Assembly (NCBI GenBank): GCA_002299895.1 | Contig: DBOC01000004.1 | Location: forward strand, 19,699-83,698 | DNA: 64,000 nucleotides | Direction: 5' to 3' | Source: Sphingomonadales bacterium UBA656 | GTDB taxonomy: Bacteria; Pseudomonadota; Alphaproteobacteria; Sphingomonadales; Sphingomonadaceae | The notes under the pieces: model-generated | Databases searched by the model: none | Told to the model about the DNA's origin: nothing | What the model saw: only the letters and a program-made list of their open reading frames with translations | Program-made: the position numbers and the translations under genes | Shown here: in pieces, positions 38,579 to 46,874 of the stretch | Numbering within the stretch: position 1 is the stretch's first letter | How the letters are laid out: each line of letters begins with the position of its first letter

Positions 38579-39235
38579 ATGCCAAAAAAGCCCACAGAAG
38601 CTGGTTTATTCAACACGTTGTTGAACAGTTTACGTAATTTGACCGATGCCCTTACTGGTAAAGCGCGGTCGGCAGCCGAGACGGCATCGACCACCGCCAA
38701 GTCAGCGGTAGATTCCGCCTCCAGCGCCGCCGCCACGGCAGGCACAGCCATTAAGGACAATCCCGGCAAGTCGGCTGCCGTAGCTGGCGCAGTTATCGCC
38801 ACGGCCGCGGCCGCCGTCGCCGGTAAAAAGGTATATGATCGCAAGTCCGCAAACGGTGCAAAGCCAGCGACCAAGAAGCCCGCCGCCAAAAAAGCAGCCG
38901 TCAAAAAGCCTGCTGCGAAGAAACCGGCTGCGAAAAAGCCATCGGCCAAAGCTGCTGCAAAACCAGTCGCCGCCGCGAAGACTGTTGCGAAACCTGCTGC
39001 AAAGACCGCCGCGAAACCCGCAGCTAAATCTGCCACGAAGACCGCGGCGAAGCCTGCTGCGAAGCCCGCGGCGAAGCCTGCTAAGAAGCCCACAGTGAAG
39101 CCTGCTGCGAAAACCGCGGCCAAACCTGCTGCAAAGCCAGCAGCGAAGCCTGCTGCGGTTGCAAAGCCAGCGGCGAAAAAGCCAACAGCGAAGAAGTCTG
39201 CGCCAGCAAAGCCCAAAGCCAAGCCGGCCAAATAA
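38579..39235 (+). CDS. Histone H1-like lysine/alanine/proline-rich protein
   Basis: A 218-aa highly basic, low-complexity protein. Residues 1-75 form a helical Ala/Ser-rich region (LFNTLLNSLRNLTDALTGKA). A hydrophobic Ala/Val stretch (SAAVAGAVIATAAAAVAG, about 63-80) comes next. From about 95 to the end it is made of tandem KPAAK/AKKPA-type repeats like AlgP and eukaryotic H1 tails. DNA or polyanion binding is likely, but the short hydrophobic stretch could also tether it to the membrane. A near-perfect ribosome site, AAAGGAGG, lies 8 nt before the ATG, suggesting high expression. Repeat number is expected to vary between strains. Confidence 0.75.
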   Translation: MPKKPTEAGLFNTLLNSLRNLTDALTGKARSAAETASTTAKSAVDSASSAAATAGTAIKDNPGKSAAVAGAVIATAAAAVAGKKVYDRKSANGAKPATKKPAAKKAAVKKPAAKKPAAKKPSAKAAAKPVAAAKTVAKPAAKTAAKPAAKSATKTAAKPAAKPAAKPAKKPTVKPAAKTAAKPAAKPAAKPAAVAKPAAKKPTAKKSAPAKPKAKPAK

Positions 39236-39252
39236 ACCAATTAACATAAACG

Positions 39253-39280
39253 GCCCCGCCCGAAAAGGCGGGGCGGTTTT
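39253..39280 (+). terminator. Rho-independent terminator between convergent genes
   Basis: GCCCCGCC/GGCGGGGC stem (39253-39260 with 39267-39274) with CGAAAA loop, then a short T-rich tract. It follows the histone-like gene by 17 bases and abuts the convergent M2 peptidase. Confidence 0.8.
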
Positions 39281-39282
39281 AT

Positions 39283-41157
39283 TTACCAGCCCTTTTTGAC
39301 GCCCTTATTTTGGGTCTTGAGCCATTTCATTAACGGCGCAAAATATTCCAACATTGGCTTACCAGACATTTCGCGTGTGCCGGTAAAGGCTTGCAACGCC
39401 TCTGGCCAGGGTTTCGACGCACCCATTTCAAGCATTGCGTTCAGCCGTGATCCAACTTCTTTGTTGCCATAGAAAGAGCAACGGTGCAGCGGCCCCTTCC
39501 AGCCCGAAATGTCGCAGGCGGCTTTATAAAATTGGAACTGCAAAATGCGTGCGAGGAAATAGCGGGTATAGGGCGTGTTGCCGGGAATATGATATTTGGC
39601 GCCAGCATCAAAACGGTCGGCCGGACGTTCCACAGGTGGAACAATGCCCTGATATTGCAGGCGCAAATCAGTCCAGCCTTTATTATAATTGGCCGGCGTG
39701 ATTGATCCGTTGAACACGCCCCAACGCCATTTATCGATAAGCAAGCCAAAGGGCAAAAACGCCACCTTGTCCATCGCTTGACGCAGCAACAGGCCGTTAT
39801 CCTTGTCGGCACCGGGGACCTTGGCGGGATCCAGCAAGCCAATCTGAACGAGATAATTTGGCGTGATGGACAAAGCGATGGCATCACCAATCGCCTCATG
39901 GAAACCATCATTGGCGCCATTCAAATAGAAATAAGGCTGCTTGTTATAAGCGCGCTGATAATAATTATGGCCAAGCTCATGGTGGATGGTCACAAAATCA
40001 GTGCTATTGACCTTGATACACATTTTGATGCGCAGATCATCGACATTATCAATATCCCAGGCCGAAGCGTGGCAGACGACTTCGCGATCGGCAGGCTTGA
40101 TGAACTGCGCGCGATCCCAAAAGGTTTTAGGCAGCGGGGCAAAACCAAGCGATGAGAAAAAGCCTTCGCCAATCTTCACCATATCTTTTTCGGCTTTGCC
40201 GCGATTGGGGCTGAAATCCGTTAATTCGGTTTGTTTATACCCCTTGGCCACCAGCAATTCGCCAATGTCATACCCAATGTCGCCAGCACCTGCAGGCGCG
40301 ACGAGGTCATAGATATTGCCCCATTCCTGCGCCCACATATTGCCAAGCAGATCGGCGCGAATGGGTCCGCTCTTGGACTGGACGGCATCGCCATATTTTT
40401 TGTTCAGCTGTGTGCGGACATAGGTGTGCAACTCGTCATATAATGGCTTTACCTCAAGCCATAATTTGTCGGTCAATTTGGCAAAATCATCCGCGGGCAT
40501 GTCATAGCCCGACCGCCACATGGCGCCCACATCGGCATAGCCCAGTTCCGCTGCGCCTTTATTGGCGATCTCTACCATGCGGCTGTAATCCGCCCCCATC
40601 GGCGCGCCAACATTATCATGCCAGCTTACCCACATCTCCTTCAATTCTTCAGGATTGCGGTTCGTCCCCATTTCGGCCTCAATGTCCGAACCGTTGATTT
40701 CCTTACCGCGCAAAGTGCCCCGGCCCTTACCATAAGCGGATTGCAATTTGGTGGAGATGGTGGCGAGCTCCGCCGCGGAGCCCGGCGTTGTCGGCGCGGG
40801 CAACACAATGCCACCGCGCAGAATATCCAACTTACGTTTTGTATCATAAGACAGGCCAGGAATCGCCTGATAGCGGGCCGCTTCGAGTGCGTAACCAACG
40901 GCTTTTTCTGTTCCAATTTCACCATAACGTGCGGCGACAGAATCTGTATCATCGGTCAGGTATGTGGAATTAATCCACGCCACGCGCCCAGCTTCAACAG
41001 AAAAATCAAACAGATCCTTCTCGGCGCGGACAACAAACGCATCGGCATCAGATACCGTGGGTGCGGCACCTTTTGATGGAGCATCCTGCGCCATAGCCAG
41101 ACTGGGGATGGAAAGCGTGGCGAAAGCCAAAGCGGCAATCGATATATAATTTTTCAT
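39283..41157 (-). CDS. M2 family peptidyl-dipeptidase (ACE-like), exported
   Basis: A 624-aa zinc dipeptidyl-carboxypeptidase related to angiotensin-converting enzyme. The signal peptide MKNYISIAALAFATLSIPSL ends around AMA|QD, placing the enzyme in the periplasm. The zinc motif HELGH (393-397) has a downstream glutamate ligand (Glu421 in GFHEAIGD). The length and the flanking IKVNSTDFVTIHHELGHNYY are typical of bacterial M2 enzymes. It probably trims oligopeptides for uptake. The ATG has AGGA about 8 nt upstream. No operon partner is obvious; a 54-base gap separates it from the next minus-strand gene upstream. Confidence 0.94.
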   Translation of the reverse strand: MKNYISIAALAFATLSIPSLAMAQDAPSKGAAPTVSDADAFVVRAEKDLFDFSVEAGRVAWINSTYLTDDTDSVAARYGEIGTEKAVGYALEAARYQAIPGLSYDTKRKLDILRGGIVLPAPTTPGSAAELATISTKLQSAYGKGRGTLRGKEINGSDIEAEMGTNRNPEELKEMWVSWHDNVGAPMGADYSRMVEIANKGAAELGYADVGAMWRSGYDMPADDFAKLTDKLWLEVKPLYDELHTYVRTQLNKKYGDAVQSKSGPIRADLLGNMWAQEWGNIYDLVAPAGAGDIGYDIGELLVAKGYKQTELTDFSPNRGKAEKDMVKIGEGFFSSLGFAPLPKTFWDRAQFIKPADREVVCHASAWDIDNVDDLRIKMCIKVNSTDFVTIHHELGHNYYQRAYNKQPYFYLNGANDGFHEAIGDAIALSITPNYLVQIGLLDPAKVPGADKDNGLLLRQAMDKVAFLPFGLLIDKWRWGVFNGSITPANYNKGWTDLRLQYQGIVPPVERPADRFDAGAKYHIPGNTPYTRYFLARILQFQFYKAACDISGWKGPLHRCSFYGNKEVGSRLNAMLEMGASKPWPEALQAFTGTREMSGKPMLEYFAPLMKWLKTQNKGVKKGW

Positions 41158-41211
41158 GTTAAGGTCCTGACAGAAATGAGGGGGCGATGGTGAAACTTCC
41201 GGTGTTCTGCG

Positions 41212-41724
41212 TCAAGTACTGCGGCTTTTCCAACTTCTAATGGCCAAGCCGATAAGCACTCCGAAGAATGTCACCAAAAACAATATCAATTTTATCGGCC
41301 GCGCCGTGGTGGCAACGCCGGACAACATATCATGCCCGCCCGTAAACGCTGCCTGAATAAGCTGGCTAAGGGTCTCCGCATAATCGGTGATTGCAAAACC
41401 AACCGCTGCGACAATGATGATTTTACCAAGCCGCGCGAGCATCGGGAGCGAAGACGCCGCAAACATCCGTCCCCCCGCAAAAGCGCCCCATGCATAAACC
41501 GCGATAAAGAGGAGGTCCAATTCCATGCTGTAGATGGCGAGATCCATTACATCCGATGCGACCCAACTCGCATGAATGATATCAACGCGGGCCGCACTGC
41601 CCGCGGCCTGATGGTCGCTTATGCCCAATGGCGCGGCTTCGGTGACCAACCAGACGTTCATAACGATCTGCGCAGCAAGCAACAAAATGCCGGACAGCCA
41701 GAACGTCCAGAAACGCCGTTCCAT
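41212..41724 (-). CDS. Four-helix integral membrane protein, unknown function
   Basis: A 170-aa inner-membrane protein of no family I recognise. Four hydrophobic helices are visible: FWLSGILLLAAQIVMNVWLV (about 8-27), a second near 70-90, IIIVAAVGFAITD near 108-122, and LILFLVTFFGVLIGLAI near 148-165. ATG 41724 has AAGGAA upstream; an ATG six codons earlier, 2 bases after the acetyltransferase stop, lacks a comparable site. It is the last gene of the hydrolase-side cluster, read leftward with the acetyltransferase. Confidence 0.7.
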   Translation of the reverse strand: MERRFWTFWLSGILLLAAQIVMNVWLVTEAAPLGISDHQAAGSAARVDIIHASWVASDVMDLAIYSMELDLLFIAVYAWGAFAGGRMFAASSLPMLARLGKIIIVAAVGFAITDYAETLSQLIQAAFTGGHDMLSGVATTARPIKLILFLVTFFGVLIGLAIRSWKSRST

Positions 41725-41744
41725 TGCAGTTTCCTTGCGCATGT

Positions 41745-42311
41745 TTACCCGAGCTCCAAAGCGGTCGCCAACGCACCTGACAGGACATCCTCGCGCGTCA
41801 GATGATAAGTTGTATAGTCATGGTCTTGCCCACCATGATGGCGCTTATGCTCGAGCACTAATTTCCCGCCCAATCGCTCCACCGCGGTACGGGAACGAAA
41901 ATTGTTTGCGCCCACCTGAAACACAATGACACGCACAAATTGGAAAATATGCTGGAGCATCAGCGCCTTCACTTCGCGGTTGATACCCGTCCGCCAATAG
42001 GCGGTCGCAAAAAATGTCCAACCAATTTCTATTTCAGCCGTTGTCGGATCATAATTGGCAAAGCGCGTGCTGCCGATGATGGCATCGGTCGCCTTGTCCA
42101 AAATGGCAAAGGCACCCTGCGACGCAAGGGCATCTGCGAAGAAGCCGTCAAACACTTCCTTTTTGTACCGATCCCGAAAAGGGTGCATCGCCCAAATTTC
42201 TGGGTCGGAAGCCACGGCATAAAGGGCGTCATAATCCGTCGCCAATAATGGCCGCAGCATGACACGTTCGCCAATCAAAACAGGCTGTATGTCGAAAGGG
42301 GCAGGCGTCAC
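41745..42311 (-). CDS. GNAT family N-acetyltransferase
   Basis: A 188-aa acetyl-CoA-dependent acyltransferase of the RimJ/L-like (Acetyltransf_3) type. VLIGERVMLRPLLATDYDAL opens the fold, AEIEIGWTFFATAYWRTGIN is the beta4-alpha3 region, and NNFRSRTAVERLGGKLV is the characteristic C-terminal signature. The substrate is unknown. The start is GTG, overlapping the stop of the upstream alpha/beta hydrolase (GTGA), so the two genes are translationally coupled. Confidence 0.88.
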   Translation of the reverse strand: MTPAPFDIQPVLIGERVMLRPLLATDYDALYAVASDPEIWAMHPFRDRYKKEVFDGFFADALASQGAFAILDKATDAIIGSTRFANYDPTTAEIEIGWTFFATAYWRTGINREVKALMLQHIFQFVRVIVFQVGANNFRSRTAVERLGGKLVLEHKRHHGGQDHDYTTYHLTREDVLSGALATALELG

Positions 42312-43066
42312 AAGAGGTCACCCGTCAGTGCCGCGACAAAGGCTTGCCCAAGCTCTGCTTTGGTTACCGCGCTCATATGGTTGCCCGGCACAGTGAACAA
42401 TTTTCCATTTTGCAAAAGCGCGGCAAGGTCAGCCGCAGAGCCATTATCATCATCTTGTTCACCGCATATAACCGCAACCGGCAAGGTCCAGCGGGCAATC
42501 TCTGCCGCTGGGGTGTCAACGAACGTATCCAAGATATACCGCAAAGCCACCGGATCACCGCCCGTGGTTTTCAGGAACGCCTCCGCCATCCATGCGACCG
42601 AACCTTTTTCATGCTGCCCCAAATTGTCAAAGACGTTGCGGAAATGCGCCCCACGATTTCCGGTCTGGGTCAGACCTTCCAACCCCATGCCTGAGATGAC
42701 GGCCCTTCCCGGCGCTGCGCCACGCGCCAGCATCCGCGATACCGTCCGTCCGCCGAGCGAATACCCGCCAAGATCATAATCTGTGATGCCCAAATGCGCC
42801 AACAACGCAAACTGATCATCGACCAAAACATCACATGGATAATGCGCCGGATCATGCGGCTTGGCGCTCAAACCATGCGCGCGCAGGTCTGGCATGATGA
42901 CGCGGTACCCTGCATTGGCCAATGCGGCAGCGTGGCCATATTTAATCCAGTTGGTGTCCGCTTCGGACATAAACCCATGGATCAGCAACAAAGGCCGCCC
43001 TTGCCCCGTTTCGCGCCACGCGATCTCGACGCCGTCAATGGCTTGGAAACTATCGCGCGCAATCAT
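42308..43066 (-). CDS. Alpha/beta hydrolase
   Basis: A 252-aa serine hydrolase of the alpha/beta fold. The oxyanion loop is LLLIHGFMSEADTNW near 27-41. The nucleophile elbow is GYSLGG (Ser103), and the acid and base lie in VICGEQDDDNG and VPGNHMSAV near 190-230. No signal peptide is present, so it is cytoplasmic; the ester substrate is unknown. It is divergent from the MarR-EmrAB operon across 137 bases, so the regulator may also affect it. Confidence 0.9.
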   Translation of the reverse strand: MIARDSFQAIDGVEIAWRETGQGRPLLLIHGFMSEADTNWIKYGHAAALANAGYRVIMPDLRAHGLSAKPHDPAHYPCDVLVDDQFALLAHLGITDYDLGGYSLGGRTVSRMLARGAAPGRAVISGMGLEGLTQTGNRGAHFRNVFDNLGQHEKGSVAWMAEAFLKTTGGDPVALRYILDTFVDTPAAEIARWTLPVAVICGEQDDDNGSAADLAALLQNGKLFTVPGNHMSAVTKAELGQAFVAALTGDLL

Positions 43067-43170
43067 CAGTCATACTTCGCCTTTTGGAATTTAATCTTGC
43101 TCTATTGCCATGCGCGTTTGGGTCAGGAAAGTTTTTTCGGGTGATGACAAATGGCATGATCGATTGCCTT

Positions 43171-43198
43171 GCATATAATAAGCATAGCTATTATGTGC
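43171..43198. promoter_or_regulatory. Likely MarR operator and -10 region of the efflux operon
   Basis: Imperfect palindrome GCATATAATA-N8-TATTATGTGC (nine of ten arm positions match) ends 5 bases before the MarR ATG. It contains TATAAT (43174-43179), so a bound MarR dimer would block the promoter. No good -35 is visible. Confidence 0.55.
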
Positions 43199-43203
43199 AA
43201 AGC

Positions 43204-43644
43204 ATGAGCGATGATCTTGGCTTTCTTTTAGGTGATGCGGCACGCTTGCTGCGCCGGTCGTTTGACGAGCGGGCACGCATCCTGGGCGTCACCCGTCCCC
43301 AATGGCGCGTGCTTGCTTTGTTGAAGCGTTTTGATGGCAGCACGCAGGTAACCGTTGCAGACATGTTGGATGTAGAACCCATTACGCTTGGCCGAATGGT
43401 TGACCGGCTGCAGGACGCAGGCTTGGTAGAGCGCCGCGCAGATCCCGCAGACCGGCGCAGTTGGCGCTTACATCTTACGATCGTCGGGGAGCGAAAGATT
43501 GAAGCTTTGCGTCCAACCGCCCTTGCGCTTTTTGACGATGCATTGGCTGGATTGGATGCAGCCCAACGTTTGGAACTGGAAGCCATGCTGAATGTCATTC
43601 GCGCTAATCTGACCCGCAAACCACTTGAGGTACCACATGGCTAA
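43204..43644 (+). CDS. MarR family transcriptional regulator
   Basis: A 146-aa winged-helix repressor. The recognition helix is in VADMLDVEPITLGRMVDRLQ, and the wing carries the conserved DPADRRSWRLHLT. ATG 43204 starts the family-like MSDDLGFLLGDAARLLRR; the frame runs further upstream through the promoter. It overlaps emrA by 8 bases and is presumably autoregulatory, controlling the EmrAB efflux system through the palindrome in front of it. The effector is unknown, as is usual for MarR proteins that sense phenolic drugs. Confidence 0.93.
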   Translation: MSDDLGFLLGDAARLLRRSFDERARILGVTRPQWRVLALLKRFDGSTQVTVADMLDVEPITLGRMVDRLQDAGLVERRADPADRRSWRLHLTIVGERKIEALRPTALALFDDALAGLDAAQRLELEAMLNVIRANLTRKPLEVPHG

Positions 43645-44683
43645 TGCCGACCCGCAAATGGACGTCAAATCAGACGTTCCGGCCAAGCCAGGCCGTTTCG
43701 CTCGCTTGGCGCTGCTCGGCTCGGTTCCTTTGCTGCTGATAGGCGGAGCCACTGCTTATTATATTGCGAATGACCATTATGTGTCGACCGATAACGCCTA
43801 TGTTCAACAGGACAAGGTTTCAATTTCGGCAGAGGTTGGCGGGCGCATAGTCGAGGTGGCTGTGCATGAAAATGATGTGGTCAATGCAGGCGACCTTCTG
43901 TTCCGGATTGACCCTGCGCCCTACCGCATTGCCATTGAGCAAGCCGACGCAGCCATTGCGGCCGCGCAAGTGCGCGTATCGTCACTGCAAACCGAATATC
44001 AAACCACCGGCGTAGATATCGAAAGCGCGCGGGAAGACGTCGCGTTTTACGAGAAGGAATATCAACGGCAATCGGCGCTGATGCAGGCTGGCTTTACAAC
44101 GCGTGCGCGTTTGCAGGCGGCCGAACATGCCTTGTCCGACGCACGTAGCCGCGTTGCATCGGCCCAAGCCAACGCAACCAAAGCACGCGCGGCACTTGCC
44201 ACTGGCTCTGCAGCACCTGGGGTTAACCCAGCGATAAAGGCGGGTCAGGCGCAACGCGAACAAGCACTTTTGAACCTTGCGCGCACCGAAGTGCGTGCAC
44301 CTGTGTCCGGCGTGGTAAGTCAAGCCGATCGTTTGCAACCCGGCCAGATGATGGTTCAGGGTCTACCCGGCGTGACCATTGTTGCCAGCAATAGAAGCTG
44401 GATTGAGGCGAATTTCAAAGAAACCGACCTTGCGCATATGCGGGTGGGTCAGCCGGCGGAAATCACCTTCGATGCCTATCCGGAGTTAAAACTACGCGGT
44501 AAAGTGTCGAGTATTGGTGCTGGCACCGGATCAGAATTTTCGGTGCTGCCGGCGCAAAACGCTAATGGCAATTGGGTGAAAGTCACCCAGCGCGTGCCCG
44601 TGCGGATTGCCATTACCGACAAGCCAAAGCGTGCAATGATTGCGGGACTGTCGGCACATGTCCGCGTCGATACCGATAGATAA
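43637..44683 (+). CDS. emrA: HlyD/EmrA family efflux adaptor
   Basis: A 348-aa membrane-fusion protein linking the EmrB transporter to an outer-membrane channel. One N-terminal transmembrane anchor (LALLGSVPLLLIGGATAYYI, about 24-43) is followed by the biotinyl-lipoyl half STDNAYVQQDKVSISAEVGG, then an alpha-hairpin (about 105-195). The second lipoyl half, LARTEVRAPVSGVVSQ, and the beta-barrel GVTIVASNRSWIEANFKETD complete it. Translation is coupled to marR (8-base overlap) and to emrB (26-base overlap). Confidence 0.94.
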   Translation: MANADPQMDVKSDVPAKPGRFARLALLGSVPLLLIGGATAYYIANDHYVSTDNAYVQQDKVSISAEVGGRIVEVAVHENDVVNAGDLLFRIDPAPYRIAIEQADAAIAAAQVRVSSLQTEYQTTGVDIESAREDVAFYEKEYQRQSALMQAGFTTRARLQAAEHALSDARSRVASAQANATKARAALATGSAAPGVNPAIKAGQAQREQALLNLARTEVRAPVSGVVSQADRLQPGQMMVQGLPGVTIVASNRSWIEANFKETDLAHMRVGQPAEITFDAYPELKLRGKVSSIGAGTGSEFSVLPAQNANGNWVKVTQRVPVRIAITDKPKRAMIAGLSAHVRVDTDR

Positions 44684-46214
44684 TCCGCTCGATCAACCGG
44701 CCTATCCGGTCAAGAACAAAGCGCTGCTGACGCTGGCCGTCATGGGGGCGACGATTATCCAGATACTGGATTCGACCATTGCCAATGTCGCCATCCCACA
44801 TATGCAAACCAGCCTTGGTGCGACGATGGATACCATCACTTGGGTCCTTACAAGCTACATCGTGGCCAGCGCCGTTGCGATGCCTATCACGGGTTGGCTG
44901 GCCGACAGAATGGGTTCCCGTAATCTGTTTCTGGGTGCGGTAGCGGGGTTTATCCTCGCATCAATGCTGTGTGGTATCGCGACAAGCCTATCTGAAATGG
45001 TCGCATTCCGCATATTCCAAGGGGTGTGTGCAGCGTTCATTGGCCCGCTTTCCCAAACAATCATGCTGGACATCAATAAGCCGTCCGAGGCACCGCGCGC
45101 GATGTCTATCTGGGGCATGGGGATCATGATAGCGCCCATATTGGGCCCGATGATTGGAGGGTGGCTAACCGAAAACTACAATTGGCGCTGGGTATTTTAT
45201 ATTAACTTGCCGATTGGAATTCCGACTTTGGCAATTTTGTGGTGGCTATTGCCCTCGCGCCCGATCAACCGCCGCGAACTCGATCGCTTTGGCTTTGCTA
45301 TGCTGGCGATTGGCTTGGCAACCCTACAGTTGCTCATGGATCGCGGACAGCAAGAGGATTGGCTGCAAAGTTGGGAAATCATTATCGAGCTGCTTATCGT
45401 TTTGGCGGCACTTTGGATGTTTGCGGTCCATCAAATGACAACGCGCCGCCCTATGTTCGAGCGGCTGTTACTCACCGACCGCAATTTCTTCATTTCGCTG
45501 AACATGATGTTGTTGGTGGGCATGATGATGTTCGGCATCTTCGCATTGCTGCCACCAATGCTCCAGAATCTTTATGGATACAGCGTCTACGACACTGGTG
45601 TGCTGTTGGCGCCGCGCGGCGTTGGCATATTGCTTGCCATGTTTATCGCGGCAAAAATGACCAATAAAGTTGATCCGCGTGTCGTGATTTGTGTCGGTTT
45701 TCTCATGACCGCTGCATCAATGTGGATCATGACCGACTGGTCCTTGAACATGGATTGGCATTTAATTGTCTACACCGGCCTTTTTCAAGGCTTTGGTATG
45801 GGTTTTGTTTTCATCCCGCTCAATGGGGTTGCCTTTTCCACGCTGCCGATGCGGATGCGGACGGACGGGTCAAGCCTGCTATATTTGTTCCGAAGCCTGG
45901 GCGGCAGCTTTGGGATATCTGTCATGACGACAATGCTCGCGCGTAACATGCAGACGAGCCATGAGGATCTCGCATCGCATGTCACAGCCTCCTCAATGAA
46001 CGCAATTGACCCGTCAACAGCGGACCGATTGGGAACTTTAGGCGAAAGCGCGATGCAAATGCTGAATTTGGAGATCAACCGACAAGCCGCCATGATCGCG
46101 TATCTCGACGACTTCAAACTGATGATGATCATTTTGATCATCATCAGCCCATTGGTTTTCTTTTTGAAGCCGGGCAACCCAGCGCCGGGGCAGCAACCGC
46201 CTATGGCGGACTAA
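44658..46214 (+). CDS. emrB: DHA2 family MFS multidrug transporter (EmrB-type)
   Basis: A 518-aa drug:proton antiporter of the 14-helix DHA2 family, expected to expel hydrophobic toxicants together with EmrA. Motif ILDSTIANVAIPHM in helix 1 and the helix 2-3 loop GWLADRMGSRNLFL are diagnostic. The motif C-like MGIMIAPILGPMIGGWLTE lies near 155. I chose ATG 44658 (MSASIPIDN); an earlier start deeper in emrA is less likely. It is the last gene of the operon and converges on the DsbA-like isomerase with a 6-base gap. Confidence 0.95.
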   Translation: MSASIPIDNPLDQPAYPVKNKALLTLAVMGATIIQILDSTIANVAIPHMQTSLGATMDTITWVLTSYIVASAVAMPITGWLADRMGSRNLFLGAVAGFILASMLCGIATSLSEMVAFRIFQGVCAAFIGPLSQTIMLDINKPSEAPRAMSIWGMGIMIAPILGPMIGGWLTENYNWRWVFYINLPIGIPTLAILWWLLPSRPINRRELDRFGFAMLAIGLATLQLLMDRGQQEDWLQSWEIIIELLIVLAALWMFAVHQMTTRRPMFERLLLTDRNFFISLNMMLLVGMMMFGIFALLPPMLQNLYGYSVYDTGVLLAPRGVGILLAMFIAAKMTNKVDPRVVICVGFLMTAASMWIMTDWSLNMDWHLIVYTGLFQGFGMGFVFIPLNGVAFSTLPMRMRTDGSSLLYLFRSLGGSFGISVMTTMLARNMQTSHEDLASHVTASSMNAIDPSTADRLGTLGESAMQMLNLEINRQAAMIAYLDDFKLMMIILIIISPLVFFLKPGNPAPGQQPPMAD

Positions 46215-46220
46215 CGCCTG

Positions 46221-46871
46221 TTATGGGCGCTTTGTCAGTCCTTTTTGTTCCATGCGCCATAGCGCCATGTCGATACGGTCCTGCCCGAAAAATGGTTCGC
46301 CGTCGAAAACGAGAGTTGGCACGCCCCAATGCCCTGCAGCTTCTAACGCTGCTTGGTTGGCGGCGATTTCTGCATCTAGACCTGCCGCATCGTTAAGCGC
46401 TTCGGCATCCAACTCTGCCAAATCTAATCCCGCGCGCGAAGCTGCACCGGCGAGATGGTCGCCCTCATGCCAGTTCTCCGCCCCGCCCCAAATGAGCCGC
46501 GAAGCTTCGTCACAAAAGGCCAGGCTTTTGCTCCGCCGCGCCGCAGCTTGGCCCAATCGGGTCAGGCGAAAAATATAAGGCTGCTCCGCCGCAATTTTGC
46601 GCGTGGCAATATCCTGCACAATCGGGTCGGGTCTCGGCGGGCCGAATGGAACGCCGTGGAACTGGGCCACACGGAACATATCTGTAAAGGTATAACGCAG
46701 CCAATTAGGATGGCTGCGTTCAAAAAAATCAGGTTCGCGGATGGCGAGTGGATAGACCGGACGCAGATTAATCGTCAGGTCATATTCTTCCGCAAGTGCG
46801 CGATATCGCCGCGTGGCTAGATAGCTATAAGGGCTGCGAAACGACCAGAAAACATCGGCTTGCAGCCCCAT
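46221..46871 (-). CDS. 2-hydroxychromene-2-carboxylate isomerase-like (DsbA-fold, kappa-GST) protein
   Basis: A 216-aa thioredoxin-fold protein of the HCCA isomerase/kappa-GST group. The N-terminal FWSFRSPYSYLATRRY has serine (Ser13) where DsbA has the redox cysteine, and GHWGVPTLVFDGEPFFGQDR carries the cis-Pro loop. Relatives isomerise 2-hydroxychromene-2-carboxylate in naphthalene catabolism or conjugate glutathione. No other aromatic-degradation gene is nearby, so a generic glutathione-dependent role is as likely. It starts 3 bases after the asd stop and is clearly in the same transcript. Confidence 0.82.
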   Translation of the reverse strand: MGLQADVFWSFRSPYSYLATRRYRALAEEYDLTINLRPVYPLAIREPDFFERSHPNWLRYTFTDMFRVAQFHGVPFGPPRPDPIVQDIATRKIAAEQPYIFRLTRLGQAAARRSKSLAFCDEASRLIWGGAENWHEGDHLAGAASRAGLDLAELDAEALNDAAGLDAEIAANQAALEAAGHWGVPTLVFDGEPFFGQDRIDMALWRMEQKGLTKRP

Positions 46872-46874
46872 AAC

